DNA of 64,000 bases from Aliarcobacter cryaerophilus (GTDB lineage Bacteria; Campylobacterota; Campylobacteria; Campylobacterales; Arcobacteraceae): the NCBI RefSeq assembly GCF_014352935.1, contig NZ_CP060694.1:1736001-1800000 (forward strand), written 5' to 3'. Made by a program: the position numbers and the translations under genes. Shown one piece after another: positions 17,511 through 26,692 of this stretch. How positions within the stretch are numbered: the stretch's first letter is position 1; each line of letters opens with the position of its first letter. A model generated the notes under the pieces. The model made no database searches. It saw nothing but the letters and a program-made list of their open reading frames with translations, and was not told the origin of the DNA.

Positions 17511-17711
17511 TCATCCACCACCAACAAAATTTAAAAGTTCTATTGTGTCGTTATCTTTTGGTATATAACTACTCCAACTCTCTTTTTTAACAATATCCAT
17601 ATTTACAGCACAGGCCATAACTTTATCTTCAATATTGAGATTTTGTATAATCTCTTTTAGGCTTAAATTATCCTCTAAAATTTTATCTTGCCCATTTATA
17701 ATAACTTTCAT
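17511..17711 (-). CDS. thiS: Thiamine sulfur-carrier protein ThiS
   Basis: ThiS carries sulfur as a C-terminal thiocarboxylate to ThiG during thiazole formation. Reading from the ATG at 17711, which follows AGGAAGAAG, gives 66 residues, the standard size; a reading from 17753 adds an implausible leader. The protein begins MKVIINGQ, has the ubiquitin-like core ACAVNMDIVKKESW, and ends FVGGG, carrying the essential C-terminal Gly-Gly with one extra Gly. The partner thiG is about 40 kb away in this window (57295-58074), not adjacent. Confidence 0.85.
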   Translation of the reverse strand: MKVIINGQDKILEDNLSLKEIIQNLNIEDKVMACAVNMDIVKKESWSSYIPKDNDTIELLNFVGGG

Positions 17712-17835
17712 CTTCTTCCTAATAATATTATCCCAAATTATACTAATATTCATCTTATATCTATTTTATAGTAATTTGTAATTAAAAAGTAATCAATAAT
17801 TTAATATAATAATAAATCAAAATAGGAGATATTTT

Positions 17836-19317
17836 ATGGATAAAAAAACAAAAATTTTAGCAACACTAGGACCTTCTAGTAACAGTTTGGAAATGATAGA
17901 GAAATTAATTGATGCTGGTGCAAATATGTTTAGACTAAATTTTTCACATGGTAGCCATGAATACCATCAAGAAACTCTAGATAATATTAGACAAGCTATG
18001 CAAAATAAGAAAAAAATCGTAGGAATTTTACAAGATATTTCAGGACCAAAAATAAGAGTTGGTGAGTTAAAAGAACCTTTTTTATTGGAAGCTGGTGACA
18101 CTGTAACTTTTGAAAAAGAAGAGATTGTTGGATATAAAAAAGGACCTAAAGAGTATGTTGTATCTATAAATTATCCATATATTTTAGAAAAAATAAAAAT
18201 TGATGAGTACATATATTTATATGACGGAATTATTAGAGCAAAAGTTATAGAAACAAATCCAAAAGTAAAAGCTGAAATTGAAAATAGTGGAACATTAAGT
18301 TCAAGAAAAGGAGTTAATTTTCCAAATACAATTATCGATATTGAAGTTATTACAAAAAAAGATGAAGCTGATATTGCTTGGGGTGTAAAAAATAGAGTTG
18401 ACTATTTTGCAATATCATTTGTACAAAATGCAAAAGATATGAGAAGAGCAAGAGAACTTTTAGGTGATTATAAAGGTAAATTGATAGCAAAAATTGAAAA
18501 ATTTGATGCTGTTTCAAATATTGATGAAATTATTGAAGTAAGTGATGGGATCATGGTTGCACGAGGTGATTTAGGAATTGAAGTTCCATATTATGATGTT
18601 CCCACAATTCAAAAAATGTTAATAAAAAAATCAAATGCAAAAGGAATTCCTGTAATTACTGCAACTCAAATGCTTTTATCTATGACACAAAATGAAAGAG
18701 CAACAAGAGCTGAAATATCTGACGTTGCAAATGCTGTTTTAGATGGAACTGATATTGTAATGCTAAGCGAAGAGAGTGCAGTTGGAGAAAATCCTGTAAA
18801 TGTTGTTGAGACTATGCACAATATCATAAAACAAACAGAAAAAATATTTGACCATGAAAAAAGATATAAATTTACATATCTTGATGAGTTCGATGTAATT
18901 CAAGCAACTGTTACAAAACTAGCAGATGATTTAAGTGCAGATGGTATTTTATCACTTACAAGTAGTGGAAATTCGGCTAGAAAAATGTCTAGATATAGAC
19001 CAATAACTCCATTATACACATTTGCTCATGATAAAGAAACACTTACAGGTCTAACTGCTCTTTGGGGAGTTCAACCAATTACAACTGTAAAAGAGGCTCA
19101 AGCTTCAAAAATGATTCAAAGAATGTTAAGAAGCTTAGAAAAAAGAGAAATTTTAAATAAAAAAGGATTATATATATGTACAGTTGGTTATCCTGTTGGG
19201 ATTCCAGGAAGTACGAATACTATAAAAATTTTAACTCCTAGTGAAATAGAGTTTTACTTAAACTTTAAAGAAAATAGAGAAAAAATCAAAACTGAAAAAA
19301 AAGTAAATTTAGCATAA
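17836..19317 (+). CDS. pyk: Pyruvate kinase
   Basis: Converts phosphoenolpyruvate and ADP to pyruvate and ATP. 493 residues, a little longer than the usual 470-480 because of a charged tail. Seen: TKILATLGPSS at the N-terminus, MFRLNFSHGSH near residue 32 (substrate-binding Arg), IAKIEKFDAVSNIDEI near 219 with the catalytic Lys, GIMVARGDLGIEV near 240 and ITATQMLLSM near 273. The B domain is present (about 70-165). A TATAAT at 17805-17810 is a possible -10 and AGGAG precedes the ATG. A strong terminator closes the gene, so it is monocistronic. Confidence 0.96.
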   Translation: MDKKTKILATLGPSSNSLEMIEKLIDAGANMFRLNFSHGSHEYHQETLDNIRQAMQNKKKIVGILQDISGPKIRVGELKEPFLLEAGDTVTFEKEEIVGYKKGPKEYVVSINYPYILEKIKIDEYIYLYDGIIRAKVIETNPKVKAEIENSGTLSSRKGVNFPNTIIDIEVITKKDEADIAWGVKNRVDYFAISFVQNAKDMRRARELLGDYKGKLIAKIEKFDAVSNIDEIIEVSDGIMVARGDLGIEVPYYDVPTIQKMLIKKSNAKGIPVITATQMLLSMTQNERATRAEISDVANAVLDGTDIVMLSEESAVGENPVNVVETMHNIIKQTEKIFDHEKRYKFTYLDEFDVIQATVTKLADDLSADGILSLTSSGNSARKMSRYRPITPLYTFAHDKETLTGLTALWGVQPITTVKEAQASKMIQRMLRSLEKREILNKKGLYICTVGYPVGIPGSTNTIKILTPSEIEFYLNFKENREKIKTEKKVNLA

Positions 19318-19320
19318 AAA

Positions 19321-19345
19321 AAAGAGAGGCTTACCTCTCTTTTTA
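19321..19345 (+). terminator. Intrinsic terminator after pyk
   Basis: AAAGAGAGG and CCTCTCTTT pair around CTTA, followed by further T residues. The stem lies 4 bases after the pyk stop and just short of the small minus-strand gene's stop. Confidence 0.85.
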
Positions 19346-19347
19346 AA

Positions 19348-19539
19348 TTAGATGAATATAGAATAAGGTATGCCTTCTATATCAATAAAAACATTATTAT
19401 TCAACTTTATCCAGTCCTTGTCATCATCCTCTTCAAACTCTTCATCGATATAATCATAAAAAGTAGTTCTTGCCCCTAAATCATCTGATGACCAGAAATC
19501 TATTATATATAAATCTCCTAAATTAATAGAACTATTCAA
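19348..19539 (-). CDS. Small acidic protein of unknown function (63 aa)
   Basis: I do not recognise it. I place the start at the TTG at 19539 (MNSSINLGDLY) because AAGGAA lies about 6 bases upstream. A longer reading to 19605 begins with hydrophobic codons and has no ribosome site. The product is soluble and acidic, with an EEFEEDDDKDW cluster. TATAAT at 19583-19588 (minus) with TTTGAT upstream is a possible promoter. The length and the weak start keep confidence low, but the reading frame is clean and ends at the pyk terminator. Confidence 0.45.
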   Translation of the reverse strand: MNSSINLGDLYIIDFWSSDDLGARTTFYDYIDEEFEEDDDKDWIKLNNNVFIDIEGIPYSIFI

Positions 19540-19666
19540 AGTAATTTCCTTGTTCGTTTTTATTAACCTTTTCGGCAAAATAATTATATATAACACAAAT
19601 GTCAATCAAATGGCAAAATTACTAATTTAAACTAATTTTGAGTAGAATTATCTTTTAGGAGTAAAA

Positions 19667-21256
19667 TTGAATATAAAACTACCAAAATCATCAACTTTAT
19701 TATTTGTAAATATATTAATTTTCTTATTTATTACACTATTTGCATATTTTATACTACAAGAAAATATAAAATTAAATAACTCAAAAAATCAAGAGATACT
19801 TTTTTTCAAAATAAAGGATAAAAGTTCTGCTCTTTTAACAAAAGTTTTGCAAAAGTATCATAATAAAAAAGAGTTTATAAAAGAGAGACACCAAATAGCT
19901 TTAACTCTTTTAGAAAAAGGATTAGATGTCGATAGTATAAAAATAATTTTAAATAAAGATTTAGAATATAATAAATTTGAAGTTTCTATATTAAGTAAAG
20001 ATTTAATAATTGAAGATAGTTCAATTTTTACAGATATAGGAACCGACCTATCATTACTTAAAAAACAGTTTAAACAATTTGAAAACAGTCAAGAAATAAA
20101 AGTATCAATTCCAGAATACTCTTTAGAGTTTTTAAAATTTTTAAGTTATTCAACTTCTAGTTTAAAAAATGGTAAATATTTGCAAATATCATACTCTTAT
20201 GATGAATTTATTAGCGAACTAAGAGAGATTCAAGAGTTTATAAATAATACTCCTATTATTGAAAAATCTATATCATACATTATATCTGATGATTATGTTG
20301 GAAATTTTGCTTTCAAAACTATACCTTCACATAAAAAAACAATTGAAGAGTTAGAAAGTAGATTAAAAAAAGGAAGTGAACTTTTAGGGGTTTTAGGAGG
20401 AAATAGTTATATTTCATACTATAAAACAGTTGACAATAAGAAACTTCATATAGCTTATTTACTTCAAAATAGTCCAATTTATACCGATGCAGAAATTTTA
20501 TTTTGTATTGTTTTTGATGAGAATCAATTTATGAGAGATATTTTGTATCTAAAATTAGTTTCATTTTTTGTTTTTATTGCTGGAGCAACTGCTATATATC
20601 TTACTTATAAACTAAGAACTAAAGAGCTACTTTTAAACTATAAAGATAAATTTATTGCACACTCTATTCATGAAATAAAAACTCCACTATCAATTATTAC
20701 AATAAATATTCAACTAAGAGAGAAACTTTATGGTGAAGACAAATATACAAAAAAGATAGATGGAGCTTTAAAAACTTTAGAAAATTCATATGAAGATATG
20801 ACTTTTCTTCATACAAAAGATAAAATTGAGTACGAAATTGTTGAAATAAATCTTCAAAAAGCGCTAGAAAATCGTGTAAAGTATTTTAGTACAATTGCAG
20901 ATTGTCAAAATAGAAAAATAGAACTTATAACTAACAATAATTTTTATCCAAAAATGAGTAAAATAGAACTAAACAGATTGGTTGATAACAATATTTCAAA
21001 TGCTATAAAATATTCAAACATTGGTTCCACTATATCTATAATTTTAAAAGATAATATCCTTGAATTTCACTCAAAAGGTGCTAAAATAGAAAATCCAAAA
21101 GGAATCTTTAAAAAATATAAAAGAGAGGACAAAAATACAGGTGGACATGGTCTGGGATTAGCAATAGTTAGTGATATTTGTAAAAAATATAATTTCGAAA
21201 TAGAGGTTTTAAGTCAAAACTCTATAAATACTTTTAGATATATTCTAAAGAATTAA
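19667..21256 (+). CDS. Membrane sensor histidine kinase
   Basis: 529 residues: a membrane helix at about 10-30, an extracytoplasmic sensor region of about 265 residues, a second helix at about 297-315, then the kinase core. The phospho-accepting His is His 335 in HSIHEIKTPLS. The ATPase domain shows the N box in DNNISNAIKYSN and the G2 box HGLGLAIVSDIC; the G1 box is weak, because the segment is shortened around EFHSKGAKI. The start is a TTG after TTTTAGGAG. The gene is 21 bases from its response regulator. The ligand is unknown; the sensor region has no cysteines or obvious PAS-type motif. Confidence 0.88.
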   Translation: MNIKLPKSSTLLFVNILIFLFITLFAYFILQENIKLNNSKNQEILFFKIKDKSSALLTKVLQKYHNKKEFIKERHQIALTLLEKGLDVDSIKIILNKDLEYNKFEVSILSKDLIIEDSSIFTDIGTDLSLLKKQFKQFENSQEIKVSIPEYSLEFLKFLSYSTSSLKNGKYLQISYSYDEFISELREIQEFINNTPIIEKSISYIISDDYVGNFAFKTIPSHKKTIEELESRLKKGSELLGVLGGNSYISYYKTVDNKKLHIAYLLQNSPIYTDAEILFCIVFDENQFMRDILYLKLVSFFVFIAGATAIYLTYKLRTKELLLNYKDKFIAHSIHEIKTPLSIITINIQLREKLYGEDKYTKKIDGALKTLENSYEDMTFLHTKDKIEYEIVEINLQKALENRVKYFSTIADCQNRKIELITNNNFYPKMSKIELNRLVDNNISNAIKYSNIGSTISIILKDNILEFHSKGAKIENPKGIFKKYKREDKNTGGHGLGLAIVSDICKKYNFEIEVLSQNSINTFRYILKN

Positions 21257-21277
21257 TAATTTTTAGGGGGAATTATT

Positions 21278-21913
21278 ATGAAGATTTTTTTGCTTGAAGA
21301 TGATTTTTCACTAAATGAATCAATAAAAGATATGCTAGAAAGTGAGAACTTTATTGTTGATTCTTTTTATGATGGTAAAATTGCACTTGATAATATAAGT
21401 GGTGATTATGAACTTTTTATATTAGATATTTTTGTTCCAAACTTAAATGGTATTTTAATTTTAGAAAAAATAAAAAAGATTAATAAAAACTCAATTGTAT
21501 TTATTATGAGTGCAAATATTGATATAGATACCATAAAAGGTGCTTATCTAAAAGGATGTGATGATTATATTAAAAAGCCTTTCAATATTCAAGAATTACT
21601 TTTCAAGCTTGCAAAATTTAAGAAGAATAGTAATATTTTCAAATTTGATGATGAGACACTATTTGATATGGAAACAAAAAAATTCATATACAATAATAGT
21701 GAGATTGAACTCACAAAAAATGAAAAGAATTTTCTTCACCTTCTAATATGTAATCAAGGAAAATGTGTAAACTACACTTTAATAGAAGATGTAGTATATG
21801 ATGGTGAATTTAAAAGCTTAGATGCTATTAGAAGTTTGATAAAAAGACTTAGAAAAAAGCTTCCAAAAGATATTATATTTAACAATCTTGATGAGGGGTA
21901 TTTTATAAAATAG
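21278..21913 (+). CDS. OmpR-family response regulator
   Basis: 211 residues. The receiver domain (about 1-112) has acidic residues LEDDF, the phosphorylation site Asp 50 in FILDIFVPN, a Ser in the MSAN position and Lys 100 in YIKKPFN. A C-terminal winged-helix DNA-binding domain follows (about 125-210), with ELTKNEKNFLHLLI and the recognition-helix stretch DAIRSLIKRLRKKL. It is paired with the upstream kinase and preceded by a strong TAGGGGG ribosome site. It probably regulates nearby or distant membrane genes; no direct repeat that could be its box was seen upstream of the kinase. Confidence 0.92.
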   Translation: MKIFLLEDDFSLNESIKDMLESENFIVDSFYDGKIALDNISGDYELFILDIFVPNLNGILILEKIKKINKNSIVFIMSANIDIDTIKGAYLKGCDDYIKKPFNIQELLFKLAKFKKNSNIFKFDDETLFDMETKKFIYNNSEIELTKNEKNFLHLLICNQGKCVNYTLIEDVVYDGEFKSLDAIRSLIKRLRKKLPKDIIFNNLDEGYFIK

Positions 21914-21917
21914 TTTT

Positions 21918-22187
21918 TTAATATTTTAAAAAACTCTTCATTTTTTTTATATTTTTCAACTCTTCGCCTGCTTGTTTTTGTTGCTCTTTTAAAAAGTTTA
22001 TATTTCTATAAAATAACTCTTCTAATATTTTTAAGTCACTTAATTCCAAATCTAAATCATTTATACTAGATTTTGAAAAATACTCAGTGTACCAAGAAAC
22101 CAAATTATTTGCTTTCTCGTAAGAATCTAAAGAGTCGATATAAATCAACTCTTTTAAAAGTTTTATAGACCAGTCTCTTCTTTCCAT
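21918..22187 (-). CDS. FliT-like flagellar protein (putative export chaperone)
   Basis: 89 residues, helical and charged, with no membrane segment. I call it FliT-like from position, size and shape: it is the gene after fliS and fliD in a flagellar operon, overlaps fliS by 25 bases, and is predicted to be almost entirely alpha-helical. FliT is the chaperone for the cap protein FliD in enterics. I see no diagnostic motif, so a different flagellar accessory protein is possible. Confidence 0.4.
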   Translation of the reverse strand: MERRDWSIKLLKELIYIDSLDSYEKANNLVSWYTEYFSKSSINDLDLELSDLKILEELFYRNINFLKEQQKQAGEELKNIKKMKSFLKY

Positions 22188-22519
22188 GCGTCGATTAATC
22201 CTTGTGTAACTTTAATAACTTGATTTATTGAATTAATATTATCATCAACTCCAGCACTAAAAAGAGTCTCTATTTGATACAAATATAAACCATCTAAATA
22301 GTATGCAACTTCTCCACCATCAAAATCAAGTACATTTCTAAGTTCATCAAATATTGCAATTGACTTATTTATATATATAAATTTATTTTCAACATCACCA
22401 TTATTTATTGCACTTTTTGCAAATGATAGATACTTTATGATACCTTCATAAAGTTTTAAAACCAAAGCATAAGGGTCGTCTGATACTGCATTTTGTTGGT
22501 TATATAGCTCAATCCCCAT
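22163..22519 (-). CDS. fliS: Flagellin export chaperone FliS
   Basis: FliS binds flagellin in the cytoplasm before export. The start at the ATG at 22519 (MGIELYNQQNAV) has TTGGAG about 9 bases upstream and gives 118 residues; a start 21 bases further upstream lacks one. Family features: YNQQNAVSDDPYALVLKLYEGIIKYL, with the Y-x-x and LYEG motifs, and a helical bundle with EGIIKYLSFAKSAI. It overlaps the FliT-like gene and follows fliD after 67 bases that contain a hairpin. Confidence 0.88.
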   Translation of the reverse strand: MGIELYNQQNAVSDDPYALVLKLYEGIIKYLSFAKSAINNGDVENKFIYINKSIAIFDELRNVLDFDGGEVAYYLDGLYLYQIETLFSAGVDDNINSINQVIKVTQGLIDAWKEETGL

Positions 22520-22576
22520 AAAATTTAACTCCAAAAACAATTTATTTTAGTATATTATATATTTACTTAAATGCAA

Positions 22577-22594
22577 GATGGCTTAAAAGCCACC
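22577..22594 (-). repeat. Short hairpin between fliD and fliS
   Basis: TGGCTT and AAGCCA form an inverted repeat extended by GA/CC mismatched ends, with a T run on the plus side. In the minus direction it has no clear T tail, so it may be an attenuator or mRNA-processing site rather than a full terminator. Confidence 0.35.
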
Positions 22595-22607
22595 TTTTTA
22601 AAGACTC

Positions 22608-23993
22608 CTATCTAGAAGCTTGTGATTGTAAAATAAGCATTTTTAAACCAGAAAATGATGATTCCATTTGGTTTATCATAACTCCATATGAAGCAAACTG
22701 TTGTGCCATTAGAGAGTATTTATTATCAAGAGTTGTTTCTGCAGTTTCTTTGTCTTTTTTTAATCTCTCTTCTCTTTCTAGCATATTTATCTCATAATCT
22801 AAAAGATTTTTTGTAACTCCACTAATACTAATAGCCTCATCCATAGATGTTGCAATTCCTTTTTTATCAGGTGTTCCTGCGAATAAAGCTTCCAAATCAG
22901 CTGTTCCATTTTTTATTGAAGCTTCAAAATCTTTTTGATTAAAAAGTATATCTCCACTTTTTTCATCTAGTGAAAATCCAAAGCTAAATATAGACTTATC
23001 TCCTGAACCTGTTCCAAAAAGTTCATTTTTGATAGTTGCTAGCATATCTCTTAATGCACCTTTGTTATCAACACTTGCATCAGCACTATAAATCTCATTT
23101 TCAATAGTTGCTCTTAATTCATTGAACTTATCAGCAAAATTTTTCATTTGAGCTGAAAGAGTTGTTGTATCATTCTCTATATTTATTGTTGAATCACCAG
23201 TTTCTTTTGTAGCTGTTATTTTCAATCCATCAATTGTAACTGTATTTGAACTAGAAGAGTAATTTACTCCATCTGCTGTTAATTCCATATCTTGAGCTTT
23301 TAAAACATTATTTACAGGATTACTAAATCCAAAATGATCTAAAATCGTTTTATCTGGAAGAGTACCATCTGGTAGATTATCAGGATCTTCTTTAGTATTT
23401 GATGTTTCAATAGTTAGCTTGTTTAATAAACCTGTTTCAGTACTTTTTACAGATAACCTAAAACCTCCAGTTGAATTCTCTACTATCGAAGCTTGTACTC
23501 CACTAATTTTATTTATTTCCGTAACTAAATCACTATATGATTTATTTGTTGTATCTATGCTTGTTCCATTGATAGTTAAATTTCCCATATTAATCTTACT
23601 ATCTTTTGTAACAGTTGCACCATCAAATAAATTTGTTTGCCAAACATCTTTTTGCGCTAATTTTTCTACTTGAACTCTCATACTTCCAGTTTTTAAAGCA
23701 CTTAAATCATCTGAATCAAAAACAACCCCATCTCCAGAAACATTTGCACTTTTTTGTTGAAAAGCATTTGTACCAGTACTTTGATTTAAAGAGAAAACTT
23801 TAACAGCATCAAAAAGTTCATTTACTTTTGTTGTTACATCTGAAATAACTTTCTTTTCACTTTCAAATTTTTCAAGTTTTTTTTCTATTGGTTCAACTGT
23901 AGCTTTTCTATCAACAGCTTTTAATTTTTCTAACATATCACTATTTAGTGAAGCTGCTTGACCTTGTCCTAGTCCTAAAATTCCTTCTGCCAT
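22608..23993 (-). CDS. fliD: Flagellar filament cap protein FliD
   Basis: FliD (hook-associated protein 2) caps the growing filament and assists flagellin folding. The 461 residues begin MAEGILGLGQGQAASLN, like other campylobacterotal FliD. The N-terminal and C-terminal helical D0/D1 regions are both present (C-terminus GVMINQMESSFSGLKMLI). The variable central domain (about 90-330) is shorter than in Campylobacter, where FliD is about 640 residues. It is 23 bases downstream of flgK. Confidence 0.9.
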   Translation of the reverse strand: MAEGILGLGQGQAASLNSDMLEKLKAVDRKATVEPIEKKLEKFESEKKVISDVTTKVNELFDAVKVFSLNQSTGTNAFQQKSANVSGDGVVFDSDDLSALKTGSMRVQVEKLAQKDVWQTNLFDGATVTKDSKINMGNLTINGTSIDTTNKSYSDLVTEINKISGVQASIVENSTGGFRLSVKSTETGLLNKLTIETSNTKEDPDNLPDGTLPDKTILDHFGFSNPVNNVLKAQDMELTADGVNYSSSSNTVTIDGLKITATKETGDSTINIENDTTTLSAQMKNFADKFNELRATIENEIYSADASVDNKGALRDMLATIKNELFGTGSGDKSIFSFGFSLDEKSGDILFNQKDFEASIKNGTADLEALFAGTPDKKGIATSMDEAISISGVTKNLLDYEINMLEREERLKKDKETAETTLDNKYSLMAQQFASYGVMINQMESSFSGLKMLILQSQASR

Positions 23994-24016
23994 TTGCTAC
24001 TCCTTATAAGTAAGTT

Positions 24017-25930
24017 TTATCTCTTCATACCAAGAAGAGTTTGTATCATTTCATCAACTGCCGAAATCACTTGAGCATTTGCACTAAATGCTGCTTGAAA
24101 TTTCATCAAATCTATCATCTCATCATCTGAATTTACTTTTACAACTTCATTATAAGCTGTTCCCAAATTATTAGCTATTGCATCTTGTACTTCAAACCCA
24201 TAGTTTGCCTCTTCTTTATCAGTAGAAACTCCTACTTTTAAGTTCCTATAAAACTCTACAAAAGAAGTAGAGTTTACATCATTTGGATTTTGAGCTCCAC
24301 CTTTAAATGATAAGTTATCTTTCCACTGAAGAGTTGCTAAGTAATCCAAATTTTGTTGATTCAAATCATTTACTGCATTTTTATCAAATTTTAATGTCTT
24401 AACACTAGAACCACTAAACAGATTCATATTTACAATATCTCCACCATTTGGTGGAAATGGTGCTGTATTATGTGCTTCTGATCCATCTCTTCCATAAACA
24501 TAATTATTTTCACCAACTCTTATGTATGAGCTATTTACATCTGCTAAAGTTTGAGCAAATTGATTCAACTGGTCTAAATATTTTTGAAACTTATTATTTG
24601 GATTTGATGTAGATAAATTCTCAACTTGAGCTCTCATAGATCCACTTTTCAGATTTAAATCTTGATCTAAAATAGTTAAAACTGTATCAGTTTGTCCAAT
24701 TTTACTCTCTTTATCATTTTTATATATAGTTTCTCTTCCATCTACATTTACTCCAGTTTTTCTTTCAATACTAAATCTTCCAATGAACTCGTTATCAACT
24801 CCTGGTAAATTTGACTCAATTTTTAAATAGTTATCACTATTTGGATACATAGGAATTTTGTTACCACTTGCATCAAGAGTATATTCTCCATTGTGAGCAG
24901 TAACTAGTTTACTCATATTTGGATCACTATTTATTTTAACCATAAATGCTCTTGTTAAATTATCATTATCAACAGTCATAGTTGTATCAGGAGTATTTGG
25001 ATCACCATCCCAATTTCCAGTTATAGTCTCACCAATCTTAACACTTACAGAAAATTCATTATTTAACTTATAAGTTATAGTATCATCAACATCATAAAGT
25101 GCTTTTGCTGTAAAATCTGAATTATATTTTAAAGAATCAAAAACTGTACTAGAACCGTCAGCATTTTGTCTAATATGATTAAACTTATCAATTTGAGGAG
25201 TTAATCTATCTTCTATTTCTATCTCTTTATGGAAAATATTATTTGAAACAGCAACAACTCCACCGATTTTTATCTCATAAAAACCAGCATCTCTATTTAT
25301 ATCAACATCAACAAATTTTGATAGTTCAAGTTCTAACAAATCTCTTTTATCTAGTAAATCATTTACAGATGGGTCATATTTTTCAATTTTTACATTTACA
25401 TCTGCAATCTCTTTTAAAATCTGATTTACTTTTTTAACATCAGTTTTTAACTCAACTTTTTCTATTTGTGCTTGTTTTTCTATACTTGAATATAAGTTTT
25501 GTAAACTCTCAACAATTACAGCACCTTGAGTTTTCATATAACTTCTATTTACTTCAGAACTAGGATTTGTTCTTAGACTTTCTACAGATTGAAAATATCT
25601 ATTTAAATCAACTGAAAAACCACTACTATCAGTTTCTGCAAAAATTTTTTCAATACCACCTAACATATTTGAAGATTTATCTAAATAATTAGCTTTTGTA
25701 CTCTCTTGCATAAACTTGTCATACATATATTGAGATGTAACTCTTGATATTCCACCAAAATTAACACCTTGTCCTGTTATATGTACACCATTTAATCTAA
25801 TTTCGCTTAAATCCGCTACTCTTTTTTTATATCCAGGAGTATTTCTATTTGCTTGATTGTTACTAACATTCTCAATAGCATACTTTGATGTGTTAAGCCC
25901 TGTTTGAGAAACACTCAATGTAGAAAACAT
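24017..25930 (-). CDS. flgK: Hook-filament junction protein FlgK (HAP1)
   Basis: FlgK joins hook to filament. The 637 residues start with the rod/hook N-terminal signature: MFSTLSVSQTGLNTSKYAIENV, then NNQANRNTPGYKKRV near residue 26, the flagellar basal-body rod motif. They end with the matching C-terminal helix, LMKFQAAFSANAQVISAVDEMIQ. The long variable middle part fits the family. It lies between flgH and fliD on one transcript; gaps of 23 and 54 bases suggest one operon. It is exported by the type III apparatus, so no signal peptide is expected. Confidence 0.92.
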   Translation of the reverse strand: MFSTLSVSQTGLNTSKYAIENVSNNQANRNTPGYKKRVADLSEIRLNGVHITGQGVNFGGISRVTSQYMYDKFMQESTKANYLDKSSNMLGGIEKIFAETDSSGFSVDLNRYFQSVESLRTNPSSEVNRSYMKTQGAVIVESLQNLYSSIEKQAQIEKVELKTDVKKVNQILKEIADVNVKIEKYDPSVNDLLDKRDLLELELSKFVDVDINRDAGFYEIKIGGVVAVSNNIFHKEIEIEDRLTPQIDKFNHIRQNADGSSTVFDSLKYNSDFTAKALYDVDDTITYKLNNEFSVSVKIGETITGNWDGDPNTPDTTMTVDNDNLTRAFMVKINSDPNMSKLVTAHNGEYTLDASGNKIPMYPNSDNYLKIESNLPGVDNEFIGRFSIERKTGVNVDGRETIYKNDKESKIGQTDTVLTILDQDLNLKSGSMRAQVENLSTSNPNNKFQKYLDQLNQFAQTLADVNSSYIRVGENNYVYGRDGSEAHNTAPFPPNGGDIVNMNLFSGSSVKTLKFDKNAVNDLNQQNLDYLATLQWKDNLSFKGGAQNPNDVNSTSFVEFYRNLKVGVSTDKEEANYGFEVQDAIANNLGTAYNEVVKVNSDDEMIDLMKFQAAFSANAQVISAVDEMIQTLLGMKR

Positions 25931-25984
25931 ATTTACTCCTTTTATAATATGTAAAATTATTGCATTACATTTCTTAATTTTAGT

Positions 25985-26692
25985 TTAAAATGGCCATATT
26001 GCTCTTAAGATTTTTGTTCCCCATGGAACTTGCAGTAAATCAGCTTCTGCTCCATCTTTTTTATAAAGCATTTTTAAATTTGCAATTTGTGAAGAGTTTA
26101 TTGAATTATCAGATGTTATATCGTATGGTCTTATAACACCTGTAATTACAATCTCTTGCTTTTGACCATCAATTATTACCTCTTTATTTCCTTTTATGAA
26201 ATAGTTACCATTTTGATAAGTTTCATCTATAATAGCTGATATTTTAGTATCAAAATTCTCATTTACTTGAGTTTTTACTTTTCCTTTATCACTATCGCTA
26301 CTTTCTGTATTAAAATTTACTCCAAATACAGAATTTGCTTTATCTGTTACTCTTCCAACTGTACTATTTAGTGGATTTCCTCCCATAGAAGCAAACATTC
26401 CTCCACCAAATTCATTCTTTCTATCACTTGTTAATTCTCTTTTGTTGTCACTTTTTTGAGTAATTCCTTCACTTATTACAACTTGAATAATATCTCCAAC
26501 TTGTAAATCTTTTTTATCAGCAAAAAGAGATGTTCCTTGAACAGAATACAAAGAACCTTTATTTTTTCTAACAACAGGAGGTTCTTTTGTTACTTGTTGT
26601 GGTGGTTTTGTAAAATCGATTTTTGGTTCAGTTAATGCTCCACAAGATGTAAATAACAAAGAGATTATAAATAAAAATAAAATATTTTTCAT
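25985..26692 (-). CDS. flgH: Flagellar L-ring lipoprotein FlgH
   Basis: FlgH builds the L-ring in the outer membrane. The 235-residue protein has a signal peptide ending in the lipobox FTSC (Cys 17), the conserved DLQVGDIIQVVISEG near residue 65, and the FlgH C-terminal block EIVITGVIRPYDIT with the IANLKMLYKKDG stretch near residue 205. The length is normal. Its start overlaps the end of the preceding gene by 4 bases, so translation is coupled. Confidence 0.92.
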   Translation of the reverse strand: MKNILFLFIISLLFTSCGALTEPKIDFTKPPQQVTKEPPVVRKNKGSLYSVQGTSLFADKKDLQVGDIIQVVISEGITQKSDNKRELTSDRKNEFGGGMFASMGGNPLNSTVGRVTDKANSVFGVNFNTESSDSDKGKVKTQVNENFDTKISAIIDETYQNGNYFIKGNKEVIIDGQKQEIVITGVIRPYDITSDNSINSSQIANLKMLYKKDGAEADLLQVPWGTKILRAIWPF

